From contig VGTI01000013.1 in the NCBI GenBank assembly GCA_016874735.1, forward strand, positions 1 to 64,000: DNA of 64,000 nt. Reading direction: 5' to 3'. The position numbers were made by a program, and so were the translations under genes. Numbering within the stretch: the first letter of the stretch is position 1; every line of letters starts with the position of its first letter. Shown one piece after another: positions 34,200-44,099 of the stretch. The notes beneath the pieces are model-generated. The model searched no databases. It was not told the DNA's origin and saw only the letters and a list, made by a program, of their open reading frames with translations. The stretch comes from Deltaproteobacteria bacterium. Lineage in GTDB: Bacteria; Bdellovibrionota_B; Oligoflexia; Oligoflexales; CAIYRB01.

Positions 34200-34331
34200 T
34201 GGTGATTTGTAACTCTTATCGGAGTCAATTTAGATTGTTAGGGATAAATGGCTAAGGTGGGAGCAAAATTGTGGGCGATCACTGCAATTTCATTGACCTA
34301 CCATTTAAAATCACCAACCAAGTAGATCAGT
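34185..34331. mobile_element. Short inverted-repeat element, copy 3
   Basis: The left end ACTGATCTACACTAATGGT (34185-34203) and right end ACCAACCAAGTAGATCAGT (34313-34331) define a 147-bp element. The inverted repeat extends inward through GGTGATTT / AAATCACC. It supplies the last codons and stop of the preceding gene, and its right end lies 67 bp before mnmG. Confidence 0.7.
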
Positions 34332-34398
34332 ACAGTTCGCCGTAGACAGCCGGCAAAATCGGGTATAACAATCGCCGCCTCAACCTTGAGGTCGCGCT

Positions 34399-36327
34399 GT
34401 GAGCCAATCATTTGAAATTTATGATGTAATAATCGTTGGCGGTGGTCACGCTGGGTGTGAGGCTGCACTTGCCTCCGCGCGCAGCGGCGCGAAAACGTTG
34501 TTGGTCTCGCAATCGATGGATCGGGTGGCGGCGATGAGCTGTAATCCGGCGATTGGGGGTACAGCGAAAGGTCACCTCGTTAAGGAAATCGACGCGTTGG
34601 GCGGTGAGATGGCTAAGGCCATCGACGCGACCGGCATCCAGTTTCGGGTCCTGAATCGAAAAAAGGGACCGGCTATCTGGTCATCTAGAGCCCAAGCCGA
34701 CATGGAGCTTTACCGGCTTCACATGAAGCACGTGCTCGAGCGCACTCCAGGTCTACATCTGCGGCAAGACAGCGTCGAGGGCCTCCTAGTTGACAAGGGT
34801 CTTAGCGGTGATCGCGACCGTATCATTGGCGTTGAGACTAAGTGCTTTGGTGCCTTCCGCAGCAAGCGGGTGGTCATTACTAGCGGCACTTTCCTCAACG
34901 GGCTGATCCATATCGGTTCGCTTAAAATCCAAGCTGGACGTGCCGGCGACGCACCGTCCCTCGGACTTGCTGACTTCATCAGAAACTACGGCTTTCGCGT
35001 TGGCCGTCTAAAAACGGGTACCACCCCAAGACTTGATGCCAGATCGATCGATTGGTCTATTTTGGAGCCGCAGCATTCGGACGACGACATCATCCCATTC
35101 TCGTTCGCCAACGACCGGATTAAGCAGCCTTTGCTACCTTGCTACATCACACACACGAATGCTTCGACTCATGAAGTCATACGGAAGCACTTGTCGCAGT
35201 CTCCACTTTACAGCGGTGAAATTGTCGGAATCGGACCCCGCTATTGCCCATCGATTGAGGACAAGATCGTCAAGTTCCCCGATCGGTTGAGCCATCAGAT
35301 TTTCCTGGAGCCGCAGGGTTACAACACCTGTGAGGTTTATCCCAACGGGATCTCGACTTCGTTGCCCTTGGCGTGTCAGCTCGAATTTGTGCGCACTATT
35401 CGTGGCCTGGAGCGGGCAGAGATTATCCGACCCGGATACGCGATTGAATACGACTTCGTCGATCCGACCGAACTAGGCTCCACATTGGAGACCAAACGCG
35501 TTGAGGGTCTGTACCTAGCGGGTCAGATAAATGGCACCACTGGGTACGAAGAAGCGGCTGCTCAGGGTCTCGTTGCAGGGCTCAACGCATCTCTTTCCGC
35601 TCAAGGTAAACCACCGCTGACTGTTGGGCGTTCTGAGGCCTATATCGGCGTGATGATTGACGACCTGATTACCCGCGGTACGGCCGAGCCTTACCGCATG
35701 TTCACATCGCGAGCTGAACATCGGCTACATCTGCGCGAAGATAATGCCGACATGAGACTTACGGCCAAGGGCTATGCCGCTGGCTTGGTGACAGCCGAAG
35801 CCTATGCTGCATATCGTGCGCGGGAGCAAGAGCTTGCTGAGGCCATCAGTTTCGCCAAGGACACTAGCATCGGCGCATATCCATTACCGGCAGCCGTTCT
35901 GGAGGCTAAGGACAATAATGGCACCAAGCTTGCGACAATCCTGCGTCGTCCCGCAGTTGAACCCACGGACTTGGTTTCCTTCGTACCCGAATTGGGCCGA
36001 CTCTCGATGCAGGTGCTTCGCCGTTTGGGTATCGAGCTTAAGTACGAAGGCTACATCGCGCGTGAACTTCGGACGATCAAAGATGAGGCCAATCTAGATC
36101 GCGTGCGCATTCCGTCTGATTTTGCCTTTGGGGACCTCCCAGGACTACGGCGGGAGATTGTGGAGAAGCTGGCACGGCAACGCCCGGAGACTCTTGGTCA
36201 GGCCTCGCGTATCAGCGGCGTCACGCCGGCTGCCATTCAGCTTTTACACGTGTTTCTCCGCGGTTCGCGCCGGGTGGGACCTACAAGTTGTGATGGTTCA
36301 ACCGCGTCGGGTAACTTTGCCAATTAG
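34399..36327 (+). CDS. mnmG: tRNA uridine 5-carboxymethylaminomethyl modification enzyme MnmG
   Basis: This 642-aa FAD enzyme works with MnmE to modify wobble uridine 34. A GTG start has GAGG upstream. Motifs are the FAD-binding [60 protein letters not shown], the [10 protein letters not shown] signature, and [20 protein letters not shown] with the Cys-containing [17 protein letters not shown]. Length is normal. The last 30 or so residues are less typical. The short inverted-repeat element ends just upstream and may affect expression. Confidence 0.95.
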   Translation: MSQSFEIYDVIIVGGGHAGCEAALASARSGAKTLLVSQSMDRVAAMSCNPAIGGTAKGHLVKEIDALGGEMAKAIDATGIQFRVLNRKKGPAIWSSRAQADMELYRLHMKHVLERTPGLHLRQDSVEGLLVDKGLSGDRDRIIGVETKCFGAFRSKRVVITSGTFLNGLIHIGSLKIQAGRAGDAPSLGLADFIRNYGFRVGRLKTGTTPRLDARSIDWSILEPQHSDDDIIPFSFANDRIKQPLLPCYITHTNASTHEVIRKHLSQSPLYSGEIVGIGPRYCPSIEDKIVKFPDRLSHQIFLEPQGYNTCEVYPNGISTSLPLACQLEFVRTIRGLERAEIIRPGYAIEYDFVDPTELGSTLETKRVEGLYLAGQINGTTGYEEAAAQGLVAGLNASLSAQGKPPLTVGRSEAYIGVMIDDLITRGTAEPYRMFTSRAEHRLHLREDNADMRLTAKGYAAGLVTAEAYAAYRAREQELAEAISFAKDTSIGAYPLPAAVLEAKDNNGTKLATILRRPAVEPTDLVSFVPELGRLSMQVLRRLGIELKYEGYIARELRTIKDEANLDRVRIPSDFAFGDLPGLRREIVEKLARQRPETLGQASRISGVTPAAIQLLHVFLRGSRRVGPTSCDGSTASGNFAN

Positions 36328-36395
36328 TTGGACCGCCGCATATGGAACCGTGATAGTCTAGCGGCCGAGCATTGGTTGACTGAGGGCTTTCGAAG

Positions 36396-37253
36396 ATGAA
36401 GCAGTATTTGGATCTCGTGCGCGATGTGCTGGAATTTGGCGTTGATAAATCCGACCGAACCGGGACGGGCACGCTTTCGGTGTTTGGCAGGATGATGCGT
36501 TTTGACCTAAATGTAGGGTTTCCGCTTCTTACCACTAAGAAAGTTCACTTCAAAAGTATCGCGCACGAGCTTCTTTGGTTCCTCAAAGGTACCGATGACA
36601 CCTCGTATTTAAAGGATCACGGCGTTTCTATTTGGCGAGAGTGGGAGACGCAGATTGAACGTGCGGACGGAAGTACCTATCCGAGTATCGGTCCGCTTTA
36701 CGGCGTCAATTGGCTACATTTCAAGACTCATGACGGACGTGAGATCAATCAGATCGACCAGCTCGTGGATGAGCTTAAGTTACGTCCTGACAGTCGGCGA
36801 CTTATAGTCAGCGCTTGGAATCCTGCGACATTGCCGGATCCGGCAATGTCACCGCATGACAATGTGCGCGCGGGTAAGGGAGCGCTAGCGCCATGTCATG
36901 CTTTTTTTCAGTTCCACGTTGCCCAGGGGCGTCTGTCTTGCATGTTAACGCAGCGCAGCGCTGACTTGTTCCTTGGCGTACCGTTCAATATCGCAAGTTA
37001 CAGTTTGCTGACTTTGATGCTGGCGCAGCAAACTGGGCTTCAGCCCGGTGAGTTTGTGTGGTCTGGCGGTGACGTCCACATTTATAAAAATCACCTGGAG
37101 CAGGTGCAACTGCAATTAACTAGGACCCCAAAAGCTCTACCGCAACTGAAGTTCCGGCGTCATCCAGAGTCCATTTACGCTTACAATTTCGATGATTTTG
37201 AGCTGAGCGATTATGAGCCCGAGGCGCCGATCAAGGCGCCGGTATCAATCTGA
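36396..37253 (+). CDS. thyA: Thymidylate synthase
   Basis: This 285-aa protein makes dTMP from dUMP using methylene-tetrahydrofolate. Visible motifs are [38 protein letters not shown], the catalytic-Cys segment [39 protein letters not shown] and [17 protein letters not shown]. The C-terminus KAPVSI supplies the closing residues needed for catalysis. Its stop codon directly adjoins that of the convergent HD-GYP gene, and folA, the partner in folate recycling, lies beyond. Confidence 0.97.
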   Translation: MKQYLDLVRDVLEFGVDKSDRTGTGTLSVFGRMMRFDLNVGFPLLTTKKVHFKSIAHELLWFLKGTDDTSYLKDHGVSIWREWETQIERADGSTYPSIGPLYGVNWLHFKTHDGREINQIDQLVDELKLRPDSRRLIVSAWNPATLPDPAMSPHDNVRAGKGALAPCHAFFQFHVAQGRLSCMLTQRSADLFLGVPFNIASYSLLTLMLAQQTGLQPGEFVWSGGDVHIYKNHLEQVQLQLTRTPKALPQLKFRRHPESIYAYNFDDFELSDYEPEAPIKAPVSI

Positions 37254-38420
37254 TTAGGCGCTTTTGGCCGTGTTTTGCCATTCAGTCAGCTTGCCGTCCT
37301 TAGATATGACGAGTAAGCGACTTGAATTGCCAGCTGTGCGATTTAAACTGCGTACGACACATTTCAGGAACGGGCTGAAGATGTCGGGATCGTAGCCGCG
37401 GGATTCCTTGGCCATGATCGTAATGGCCTCCTGGGGTTCGAAAGCGGGCTTGTACACGCGCTTCATGAGCAGCGCTGAGTAAACGTCAGCAATCATCACA
37501 ATCCGGCTGTAAAGGTGAATTCCTGCTTCGGGATTTTGCTCGAGAGGCCCTTGTTTTTTGAATGGATACCCGCTGCCGTCCCATCGCTCGTGATGTTCGA
37601 GGGCGACACGCGCCACGAGTTCGTCAATCACTACTCCTTCTGCCATCAATTTGGTCAGTTCTTGGTGGCCATGAGTGGTGTGCTGCTTCATGATTTCGAA
37701 TTCAGCTGGGGTAAATTTTCCAGGTTTGTTTAGGATCTCATTGGGTACGCAGGTCTTACCCACGTCGTGATAGAGGGCGCATTGAGCGACGAGTTCGGCT
37801 TCCTTGGTTGAAAGTTTTTTGGGCAGCAACCGCAGCGCAATTGCCGAGGCCAACATTGATACCGTTGCACTATGATCGTACAGCGTGGGGTCGCAGGTGA
37901 TCATCCTGCTCAGCGTGTTCACGATGAGATCGCTATCTATGGCATTGGAAACTAAATAGGCCGCGCTTGCCTTAACTTGTCTTGCAACTTCAGCATCAAT
38001 CCCGCCGGCGACAATCATCTGGCTGGCCGAGCTTAGCTGGGCAAACACGTCGAGAGTTTTTTGGTCTAAATCTGGTAACTGTTTACAAAGCGCTGCTAGT
38101 TTGGTTTGGCGGATGGTGGAAATTACGTGCTCAAAAGCAGCTTGGTCGGCCTTTCGGATGCAGATGTCCGAGTCCGTCTCAGGCCGTCTCATCAGTTCCC
38201 ACAGATCATCGAGGTGTTCCCTGACCATCGGTCCGGTTTTCACATACTCGATGAGGACGTCTTGAATGCGGCAGTACACACTGAAAGTCAGATTCTCAAC
38301 CTGGTAAAGAAAGTGGAATAGCTCCAAGCTTACTGGCACCAGCTTCTGTCGGCTGACATCGTCCAGCTGCACGATGGAACATCTCTGTCGTGTGGACTCC
38401 TTGATGCGAACTTCGCGCAT
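37254..38420 (-). CDS. HD-GYP domain protein (putative c-di-GMP phosphodiesterase)
   Basis: This 388-aa protein starts at MREVRIKEST (38420), with a GGGGGGAG ribosome binding site. A longer frame to 38465 is less likely. The first 170 residues are helical and unassigned. The HD-GYP domain follows: ALYHDVGKTCVPNEILNKPG with the HD metal pair, HTTHGHQELTKLM, and ALEHHERWDGSGYPFKKQGP with the GYP signature. All main metal ligands appear present, so c-di-GMP hydrolysis in the cytoplasm is likely. No receiver domain is seen. Confidence 0.9.
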   Translation of the reverse strand: MREVRIKESTRQRCSIVQLDDVSRQKLVPVSLELFHFLYQVENLTFSVYCRIQDVLIEYVKTGPMVREHLDDLWELMRRPETDSDICIRKADQAAFEHVISTIRQTKLAALCKQLPDLDQKTLDVFAQLSSASQMIVAGGIDAEVARQVKASAAYLVSNAIDSDLIVNTLSRMITCDPTLYDHSATVSMLASAIALRLLPKKLSTKEAELVAQCALYHDVGKTCVPNEILNKPGKFTPAEFEIMKQHTTHGHQELTKLMAEGVVIDELVARVALEHHERWDGSGYPFKKQGPLEQNPEAGIHLYSRIVMIADVYSALLMKRVYKPAFEPQEAITIMAKESRGYDPDIFSPFLKCVVRSLNRTAGNSSRLLVISKDGKLTEWQNTAKSA

Positions 38421-38515
38421 GCCGCTCCCCCCCGTCAGCCTCTCCTGTCGGCACAAATTGGGCAAAACTAAAGTGCGGCTCGTCTGTGAATATTAACCAC
38501 CTGTAATAATTGATT

Positions 38516-39043
38516 TTATCCCCTATTACACTGGGTGTAAATGCGCCACGTAAAAGGGACGTCACCGGTGCTTGGCTGTTCGTGGGTAAGCTGGAATACC
38601 TCGGGCGTTATTTCCGGGTAGAAGGTGTCTCCATTGGCGATTCGTAGATGGACGGCAGTGTAGTAAATTTTGTCCACAACGCTGAATGTTGAGGCAAAAA
38701 TCTGGCCGCCGCCGATAATGCAGACTTCGCTGCCCCATTGGGTCTTGAGTTGCTGGCAGAGGGCGAGGGCCTCTTCAACCGACTGGCACACATGGACACC
38801 GGCAGGGGCGGACCAGCCTGGATCTCTTGTGATCACGATACTGAGGCGGCCGGGTAGAGGGCGTCCGATGGATTCGAAGGTCTTTCGGCCCATGACCATG
38901 ATTTTGCCCATGGTAACTTGCTTGAATATCTTGAAGTCTTCAGGAATATGCCAAGGCAATTCCCCCGAGCGGCCGATGACGCCGCCTTCGGCCGCAGCGA
39001 CCACGTGGCTGATGGTTAAGTCCCCAAAATCTTTGAGCATCAT
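38516..39043 (-). CDS. folA: Dihydrofolate reductase
   Basis: This 175-aa protein starts at MMLKDFGDLTISHVVA, since GAGAGGGGG lies just upstream and the length then matches the family. The frame continues to 39193. Motifs are VVAAAEGGVIGRSGELPWHI, EDFKIFKQVTMGKIMVMGRK with TFESIGRPLPGRLSIVIT, and IIGGGQIFASTF. It reduces dihydrofolate with NADPH, regenerating the cofactor consumed by ThyA encoded two genes away. Confidence 0.95.
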   Translation of the reverse strand: MMLKDFGDLTISHVVAAAEGGVIGRSGELPWHIPEDFKIFKQVTMGKIMVMGRKTFESIGRPLPGRLSIVITRDPGWSAPAGVHVCQSVEEALALCQQLKTQWGSEVCIIGGGQIFASTFSVVDKIYYTAVHLRIANGDTFYPEITPEVFQLTHEQPSTGDVPFTWRIYTQCNRG

Positions 39044-39204
39044 GCCCCCCTCTCGCAGAATTAGTAAAAACCCAAATTGAGTTAGAAAAAATGCCAAAAA
39101 AGTCTTTTCATTTACCGGACGATTACATATAACTGGCCAGTCAGTCATATTCTCCCAGAGATCAACTTGTACCAGTCGCTGAGCCCGAACCACCAGAGGT
39201 AATC

Positions 39205-41187
39205 ATGCTCAATCCAAATCGCATCGCCAAAGAAGGCACTGCGCATGCAGTAGTCAGGAACTCTGTTCTGAGCGTTGGTTTGAGCATTATTTGTAGCGCA
39301 TGTGGAGCTAGCGACAACTCCCGTAGCGCGCTTAAGCACGATGCCGCCAAGCCGGTTCGCAATTCTTTAGCATGGAACTGGCGCGACGTCAGTGATGCAG
39401 AGTATAGCGACGTGATGGCAGTGATCCTTGGGATCCCTCAGAATGCGATTTTACCGTCTACCCATGAGTTGACCGAGCGAGTGCAATCATGGGTCGATCG
39501 CATTGACACGACCATGCGGTCGCGCCATGCTGACGAGCTGGCTAATGTGCCAAAGCCCCGCGCCAAGGTGATCACCAAGGCGGATCCTAATGCATTTGTG
39601 GCCCCTGTGCCTTCTTGCTACGACGTTCCGGTGCGGTTCGGCGACAGTGTCAGCCCCCGCCGCCGGTCCGGGTCTTCAGTATCCAAAGTGATCATTGAAA
39701 GCCGCCTCGGGTCGGTCCAGCCCTGGGAGTCTGGTGCTCCCTGTATCGACGGGGCCAGCACGCAGGATGCAGCGGAGACGCTGCAGCAACTCGTCGCGCG
39801 TTTCAATGCCTCTTCGCCAAACGGTTGCAAGTTCTCGATTGCTAGTGATGGTGCTCTGATCGTGGGCAAGGCCTGCGAGGTAGACTCGTCACTCGGTTCT
39901 GTCTCTGGCGCTGATGGCATCGTCTTGCTGCAGACGGCAAATCACGTGACCGTTCACTCCGGCATTCTTTCAATGATGTCCGAGGCTGCCTTCGCCTCCG
40001 TACTTACTCACGAACTCGGCCACTATTACCGCGCGCATGTGACAGCGCACGAGGCTGACTACGGTTTCTTCTACACACAGACCCCGGAGCATATCGATCA
40101 CAGGCCCCAAGCGGAGCCTAAGCTTGCCGAACTTGGTACCCAGGCTGTAAAGGCTACCGAGGTGTTGGACCGCAGTACTTATTTCGTTAAAGTCGAGGGA
40201 CAGCAGCTGCGTTCCAATTACTACTTCCTGGTCGGGTCACTCGTTGCTAAGTCGCGGACAGCATCCCCTGCCTGTAAGGCAGCTTACGTCGAGGCGACGA
40301 GCTACAGTTTTGAAGACACCATGGGCATGTTCCCCATCCAGAAGGATCTAAAGCCAGGACAGGCAGAAGCTTACCTCGCGTTTGAGAGCGCAGCACTCGC
40401 CTGCCTGAAGACGCTTAAATTTGGCGGCTCCATGGGTTTCGCCGCTGGTAGCGGGTACAGCTGGGCATCGCTTAAAGATCTGGCGGCAAAACCGACGTGG
40501 CCGAAGTGGTTAGCCGATGTGACACCCGATTCGGAAACGGCCCTAGCAGAGCTCAACCTGTTCGTTGCCGACTCAGTCGGTGCAAGCAGCGCGGAATCAG
40601 TAGAGAGCTCGGTGGCTGATGCAGTGCTAAAACTCAATCGTTCCCTCGAGTCAGTTGAAGACCATGCAGTTACCGTGCTCGAGAAGGCCCATGAGGAGCG
40701 TCTGGGGCAGTACACATACGAGCAAGAAGCAGATGACTTCGCGGTCGAAGTTACCGCCAAGATCGGTCTGGACCCTGTCGCTGTGACTGACGCGATGCGC
40801 TCCCTTGGTAAGGGCCAGCAGAGCTCCTTGCACGGCATGTCGCTGGGCGAGAAGGACTGCGAAAAACTGATGAAAAATAAGTGGCACGATGCTGACGGTC
40901 AGTATGTCTTCGTACCAGTTGGTGGTTTCGTAGATCCGCACCACAGCATTTGCTACCGGATCTTCAATATCGATCGTGAGGTAAGTGCACACAAGGTAGT
41001 GAAGGCTAACGTCAAACTACCGGCTTACGATGATCACAGTTGGAAGGACCTACAGCGCGAGGCTGATCGTAAAGGCATCGATTTCCTCGATGAGGACAAG
41101 GGTTCCCATACGAATAGGTGGCCGTCGGTCGCTGCGACCCTGCGTCGCTTTGGCAAACTCAGCTGTTTATTCGACTCCAGCCACTAA
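39205..41187 (+). CDS. M48-like metallopeptidase, probable lipoprotein
   Basis: This 660-aa protein has an N-terminal signal ending in VGLSIICSACGASDN, a plausible though imperfect lipobox. The zinc motif FASVLTHELGHYYRAHVTAH (HExxH) is at about residue 268. QYTYEQEADDFAVEVTAKIG near residue 508 supplies the ExxAD third ligand typical of M48-type peptidases. The unusually long insert between them (about 230 residues) and the C-terminal 130 residues are unassigned. It is probably a periplasmic or surface protease. It overlaps by four bases the end of the convergent sensor-like gene. Confidence 0.75.
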   Translation: MLNPNRIAKEGTAHAVVRNSVLSVGLSIICSACGASDNSRSALKHDAAKPVRNSLAWNWRDVSDAEYSDVMAVILGIPQNAILPSTHELTERVQSWVDRIDTTMRSRHADELANVPKPRAKVITKADPNAFVAPVPSCYDVPVRFGDSVSPRRRSGSSVSKVIIESRLGSVQPWESGAPCIDGASTQDAAETLQQLVARFNASSPNGCKFSIASDGALIVGKACEVDSSLGSVSGADGIVLLQTANHVTVHSGILSMMSEAAFASVLTHELGHYYRAHVTAHEADYGFFYTQTPEHIDHRPQAEPKLAELGTQAVKATEVLDRSTYFVKVEGQQLRSNYYFLVGSLVAKSRTASPACKAAYVEATSYSFEDTMGMFPIQKDLKPGQAEAYLAFESAALACLKTLKFGGSMGFAAGSGYSWASLKDLAAKPTWPKWLADVTPDSETALAELNLFVADSVGASSAESVESSVADAVLKLNRSLESVEDHAVTVLEKAHEERLGQYTYEQEADDFAVEVTAKIGLDPVAVTDAMRSLGKGQQSSLHGMSLGEKDCEKLMKNKWHDADGQYVFVPVGGFVDPHHSICYRIFNIDREVSAHKVVKANVKLPAYDDHSWKDLQREADRKGIDFLDEDKGSHTNRWPSVAATLRRFGKLSCLFDSSH

Positions 41188-43130
41188 GTGTTGGCAGATG
41201 GCAGGGCCCGGGTTTGACCAGGCGCCTGCTCTACTCTTGTGAGTAGATCAGTAGTATTTGCTCTCGGTCGTTTTCCCGATTTGTTATGCCATGAAAGCAC
41301 CACGGGATATGGACCCTCTAGAGCCGGTAGCACTGTCAGTGCAATCTGAAAAGGCGACAGAATCGCACGCGCTATGTCTAGATGATAAGCCTGTTTGTCG
41401 CTACGTTTAGGTGTGTCTGTTCCGCTCTGAGTCGCCACTTGGATCACAAGTAACGACTTTTCTGCTTCCGTGCGAATGCGACTTACGACTCCTGACTGGG
41501 AGGAGCGGGCCAAGTCGGCTAAAGCCAAGTAGACATGGTAAAGAGCCGACACCCATACCGTCCGTGGTAGCTCAGGAAGATTTTTCGGTAGTGATTCCGC
41601 GTTTGGGTTCAGGAACTTTGTGGTTTTGAGCCCCGGTGCGAGTCTGACCAGTGTCTGCGCCTCGTCAATCGGCTGCTGGAGATTTTCGCAAGGTTCGGTT
41701 TCATGTGTTTTCATGGCGAGGCCATGCCACAGGCCTGCCATCTTAGTGGCGAGATTTGCTTGTGTGATTAATTTTTGGCCCACTTGTCTGGCATGGTGGG
41801 TGACGTCGCCGATTTCGCTACAAACTGCGATTAGGTATCCCAACTGACGATCAAGCTCGGTGACTCCATCGTCGTCCATGATTTGCGTTTCTGCCAATCC
41901 GCGGATGAATTTACGTGCGCCACGCTCGTTGATCCCCTGCTGCCATTCGTCGAGAAACAGCCGTAGTGAGTGACCACGTTCGCTCAGTGCAGTCAGAATA
42001 CCTGCGGTGAGATCGTCTGTTTCACCACGAAATTGCTCCATTTGCTTGAGGAATGCACTGGTGCTGTGTTGCAGCTGGAGCGCAAGCGAATCTAATTCGG
42101 CAAGTTCGGAGAGGCGTCCACGCAATTTTTGTAGTTCGTCTTCTTGCTTAGTTACCTGGTCGGAAAGAGCAGATTTTTTCTGGTCCTGCGTGGCGATGGC
42201 GTCCGACTTTAGTTGCAGGGCATGGGTGACCAATTTCTTCGCCAAGTTCAGCGGTGAATTTTCCTGCTTACTGCTCGAAGCTAAAATAGATTCACTCGAC
42301 GGAGTGAGGGTGCAGCACCAATTAACAAAGTCTGTGAGGCCCCGCACGGCAGCGAGGCGGTTGGCGCGTTCACGCCCCATCGCAATAAGTAGACAGCCGA
42401 GTGCGATGCCCAGGCATGGCCAAAAGGCGATGTTGCTGAGAAACAGATTTCTGTTGGTAGCGGTCAGAATAAAGCGGTCGATGTACTTGGTGCTGCGGAG
42501 TGTGGGCATGGGAGCGCCACCCAGATCTAAGGAGGGTTCAGCGAGAGCAAGTCCATTCGCATCACTGATCTGCAAACCAAGTTGCTCAATAGCGAGTGCA
42601 AGTTGCGGGTGCATACCGAGCCATTGTTCGTCGAGGTGCACGGCACCGATAGCTATGATCTCTGTACCCTCGAAGCCACCTAGCCCATGCGCCAGTGCGA
42701 GCAAGGGCGTACCTTTTGCCGTGGTCCAAAAGACTTCGTCTAAATGTCCGACCAGTGGCGCCTCGAAGGGGCATGGCACTTGTGCCATGTGATTAAAGGC
42801 AGCATGACCAATCTCATTACAGCCGCGACTGATGATGGCAATTTGATCGAGTGAGCCTTTTTGCAGCTTACCCTCGAGGTTACCTTTCACCGAATGCTGC
42901 AGCTTCCAGTTCATGTTTTGCACTAAGGTACCGTCGCCCGTCACTTTAGATAGGCTATTCAGCAGCTGATTTTTCGTATCGGCGATAGCTAGAAGATACG
43001 TCGTTCGCGCAGCGGAAATATCTGCACGACGCTGCTGTAAATTTTGTTCCGTCACTAATGCTGCCGCGGCCACAACGAGCGCGATTGCAGTGAATGACAT
43101 GAGCGGCAAGCGGGGTAGTCGAATACGCAT
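41184..43130 (-). CDS. Membrane sensor-like protein with degenerate kinase-type C-terminus
   Basis: This 648-aa protein starts at MRIRLPRLPLMSF (43130). One membrane helix (SFTAIALVVAAAALVTE) precedes a periplasmic region of about 190 residues. A second helix (AFWPCLGIALGCLLIAMG) follows near 235. Then comes a coiled-coil-rich cytoplasmic part (DQKKSALSDQVTKQEDELQK). The last 130 residues (VSALYHVYLALADLARSSQS ... LSPFQIALTVLPAL) are arranged like a histidine-kinase ATPase but lack recognisable N and G boxes. No H box is evident. It may be a signalling adaptor. The final residues cover an ACTGATCTACT sequence resembling the inverted-repeat element end. Confidence 0.5.
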   Translation of the reverse strand: MRIRLPRLPLMSFTAIALVVAAAALVTEQNLQQRRADISAARTTYLLAIADTKNQLLNSLSKVTGDGTLVQNMNWKLQHSVKGNLEGKLQKGSLDQIAIISRGCNEIGHAAFNHMAQVPCPFEAPLVGHLDEVFWTTAKGTPLLALAHGLGGFEGTEIIAIGAVHLDEQWLGMHPQLALAIEQLGLQISDANGLALAEPSLDLGGAPMPTLRSTKYIDRFILTATNRNLFLSNIAFWPCLGIALGCLLIAMGRERANRLAAVRGLTDFVNWCCTLTPSSESILASSSKQENSPLNLAKKLVTHALQLKSDAIATQDQKKSALSDQVTKQEDELQKLRGRLSELAELDSLALQLQHSTSAFLKQMEQFRGETDDLTAGILTALSERGHSLRLFLDEWQQGINERGARKFIRGLAETQIMDDDGVTELDRQLGYLIAVCSEIGDVTHHARQVGQKLITQANLATKMAGLWHGLAMKTHETEPCENLQQPIDEAQTLVRLAPGLKTTKFLNPNAESLPKNLPELPRTVWVSALYHVYLALADLARSSQSGVVSRIRTEAEKSLLVIQVATQSGTDTPKRSDKQAYHLDIARAILSPFQIALTVLPALEGPYPVVLSWHNKSGKRPRANTTDLLTRVEQAPGQTRALPSANT

Positions 43131-43140
43131 GCACACGCAC

Positions 43141-43171
43141 CTATTATGTTGTTGATATGATTACATAATAG
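43141..43171. promoter_or_regulatory. 9-bp perfect inverted repeat between epimerase and sensor-like genes
   Basis: CTATTATGT (43141-43149) and ACATAATAG (43163-43171) are separated by 13 bases, with partly complementary GGTGCG/CGCACC-type flanks extending it. It lies in the 65-bp gap between two minus-strand genes. It could be an operator for the downstream sensor-like gene or a weak terminator for the epimerase operon. No T-run follows. Confidence 0.4.
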
Positions 43172-43195
43172 TTTAACGGGTGCGGCGCTCTTCAG

Positions 43196-43690
43196 TCAAA
43201 CCTTTGCGCTAGGTCGGGGCTCAACGAGTTCGATGAGGAGGCCCCCTGTAGACTCTGGGTGGACAAAGGCAATGCGGGTCTGGTGCGCACCGTTGCGAGG
43301 CGCCTGATCGACCATACGTACACCCTTACTGATAAGATGGGCGATCAGCGTGTCTAGGTCGCGGACTGTCAGCGCTAAATGATGGATTCCAGAACCTTTT
43401 TTGGCCAAGAATGCACCTACGGCACCGGCCCCCTCGGGCGATGGCACTAAGATCTCAAGGCGCTCAACCGGGTCGGGGGGCGAAACGAACGCCGCAAACA
43501 TCCGGGTCAATGTCTGCTGTTCGTTCACTAATTCGTCACCGAGATGCGGTAACCCTAAGATGTCCTGGAAAAACCAACGGGCCCGCTCCGGGTCTTTGGG
43601 AGCTAGGCCGAGGTGATTGATCCCGACGATATACTGCCGGGCTGGCGATGATTCAGACTTGGTCGCCGAGTCCGATGGCATCGATGGCAT
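43196..43690 (-). CDS. mce: Methylmalonyl-CoA epimerase (VOC superfamily)
   Basis: This 164-aa protein has two beta-alpha-beta modules: IVGINHLGLAPKDPERARWF with FQDILGLPHLGDE, and GSGIHHLALTVRDLDTLIAH with VHPESTGGLLIELVEP. The metal-binding His and Glu positions are present. It interconverts the (R) and (S) forms of methylmalonyl-CoA in propionate or branched-chain degradation. The first 13 codons overlap the preceding gene by 38 bases. A start at the second Met (43681) is possible. Confidence 0.85.
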   Translation of the reverse strand: MPSMPSDSATKSESSPARQYIVGINHLGLAPKDPERARWFFQDILGLPHLGDELVNEQQTLTRMFAAFVSPPDPVERLEILVPSPEGAGAVGAFLAKKGSGIHHLALTVRDLDTLIAHLISKGVRMVDQAPRNGAHQTRIAFVHPESTGGLLIELVEPRPSAKV

Positions 43691-44099
43691 CCTTCAAGTC
43701 CTTGCGTTGGTTGCCTTTGAGGATGTTTTTATTTTGATAAAGCGCCACTAGGGACTGCTTGGCGTTACCGGTGATGTTGCCGTACTCGGTGGCATCGAGC
43801 TCACCAAAACGACTCATGAGTTTATTGAAGACTTCGTCGCGATCGATATCAGCACCGGTCGACCATTTGCCCTTTTTCATGGCGTTAGCGGCCAAGGCGA
43901 CGACGCGGCTAAAGCGAGCGCCACTGGTGCCCGAACGCCGTGATTTGCCAGCACGGCCCTTAGCCTTAAGGCGAGCCAGCAACTCATCGTAGGAGTAGGC
44001 AAATTTGGATTCGACTTCTTTGACTCCTAGCGGCGTGTCCTGAACCGAGCTCCAGATGATGTTCAGCGTGTCGCCAGGTCGCAATTCTACCGATGCCAT
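43653..44099 (-). CDS. Unknown conserved-looking protein, 148 aa, upstream of the epimerase
   Basis: This starts at MASVELRPGDTLNIIWSSVQ (44099), since GGGGAGGG precedes this ATG. An earlier Met at 44168 is less well placed. The N-terminal 40 residues are beta-rich. A basic linker (KAKGRAGKSRRSGTSGARFS) follows. The C-terminal part is helical (FNKLMSRFGELDATEYGNIT, NQRKDLKDAIDAIGLG). No family recognised. The basic linker hints at nucleic acid binding but nothing more. It overlaps the epimerase gene and is probably co-transcribed with it. Confidence 0.5.
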   Translation of the reverse strand: MASVELRPGDTLNIIWSSVQDTPLGVKEVESKFAYSYDELLARLKAKGRAGKSRRSGTSGARFSRVVALAANAMKKGKWSTGADIDRDEVFNKLMSRFGELDATEYGNITGNAKQSLVALYQNKNILKGNQRKDLKDAIDAIGLGDQV

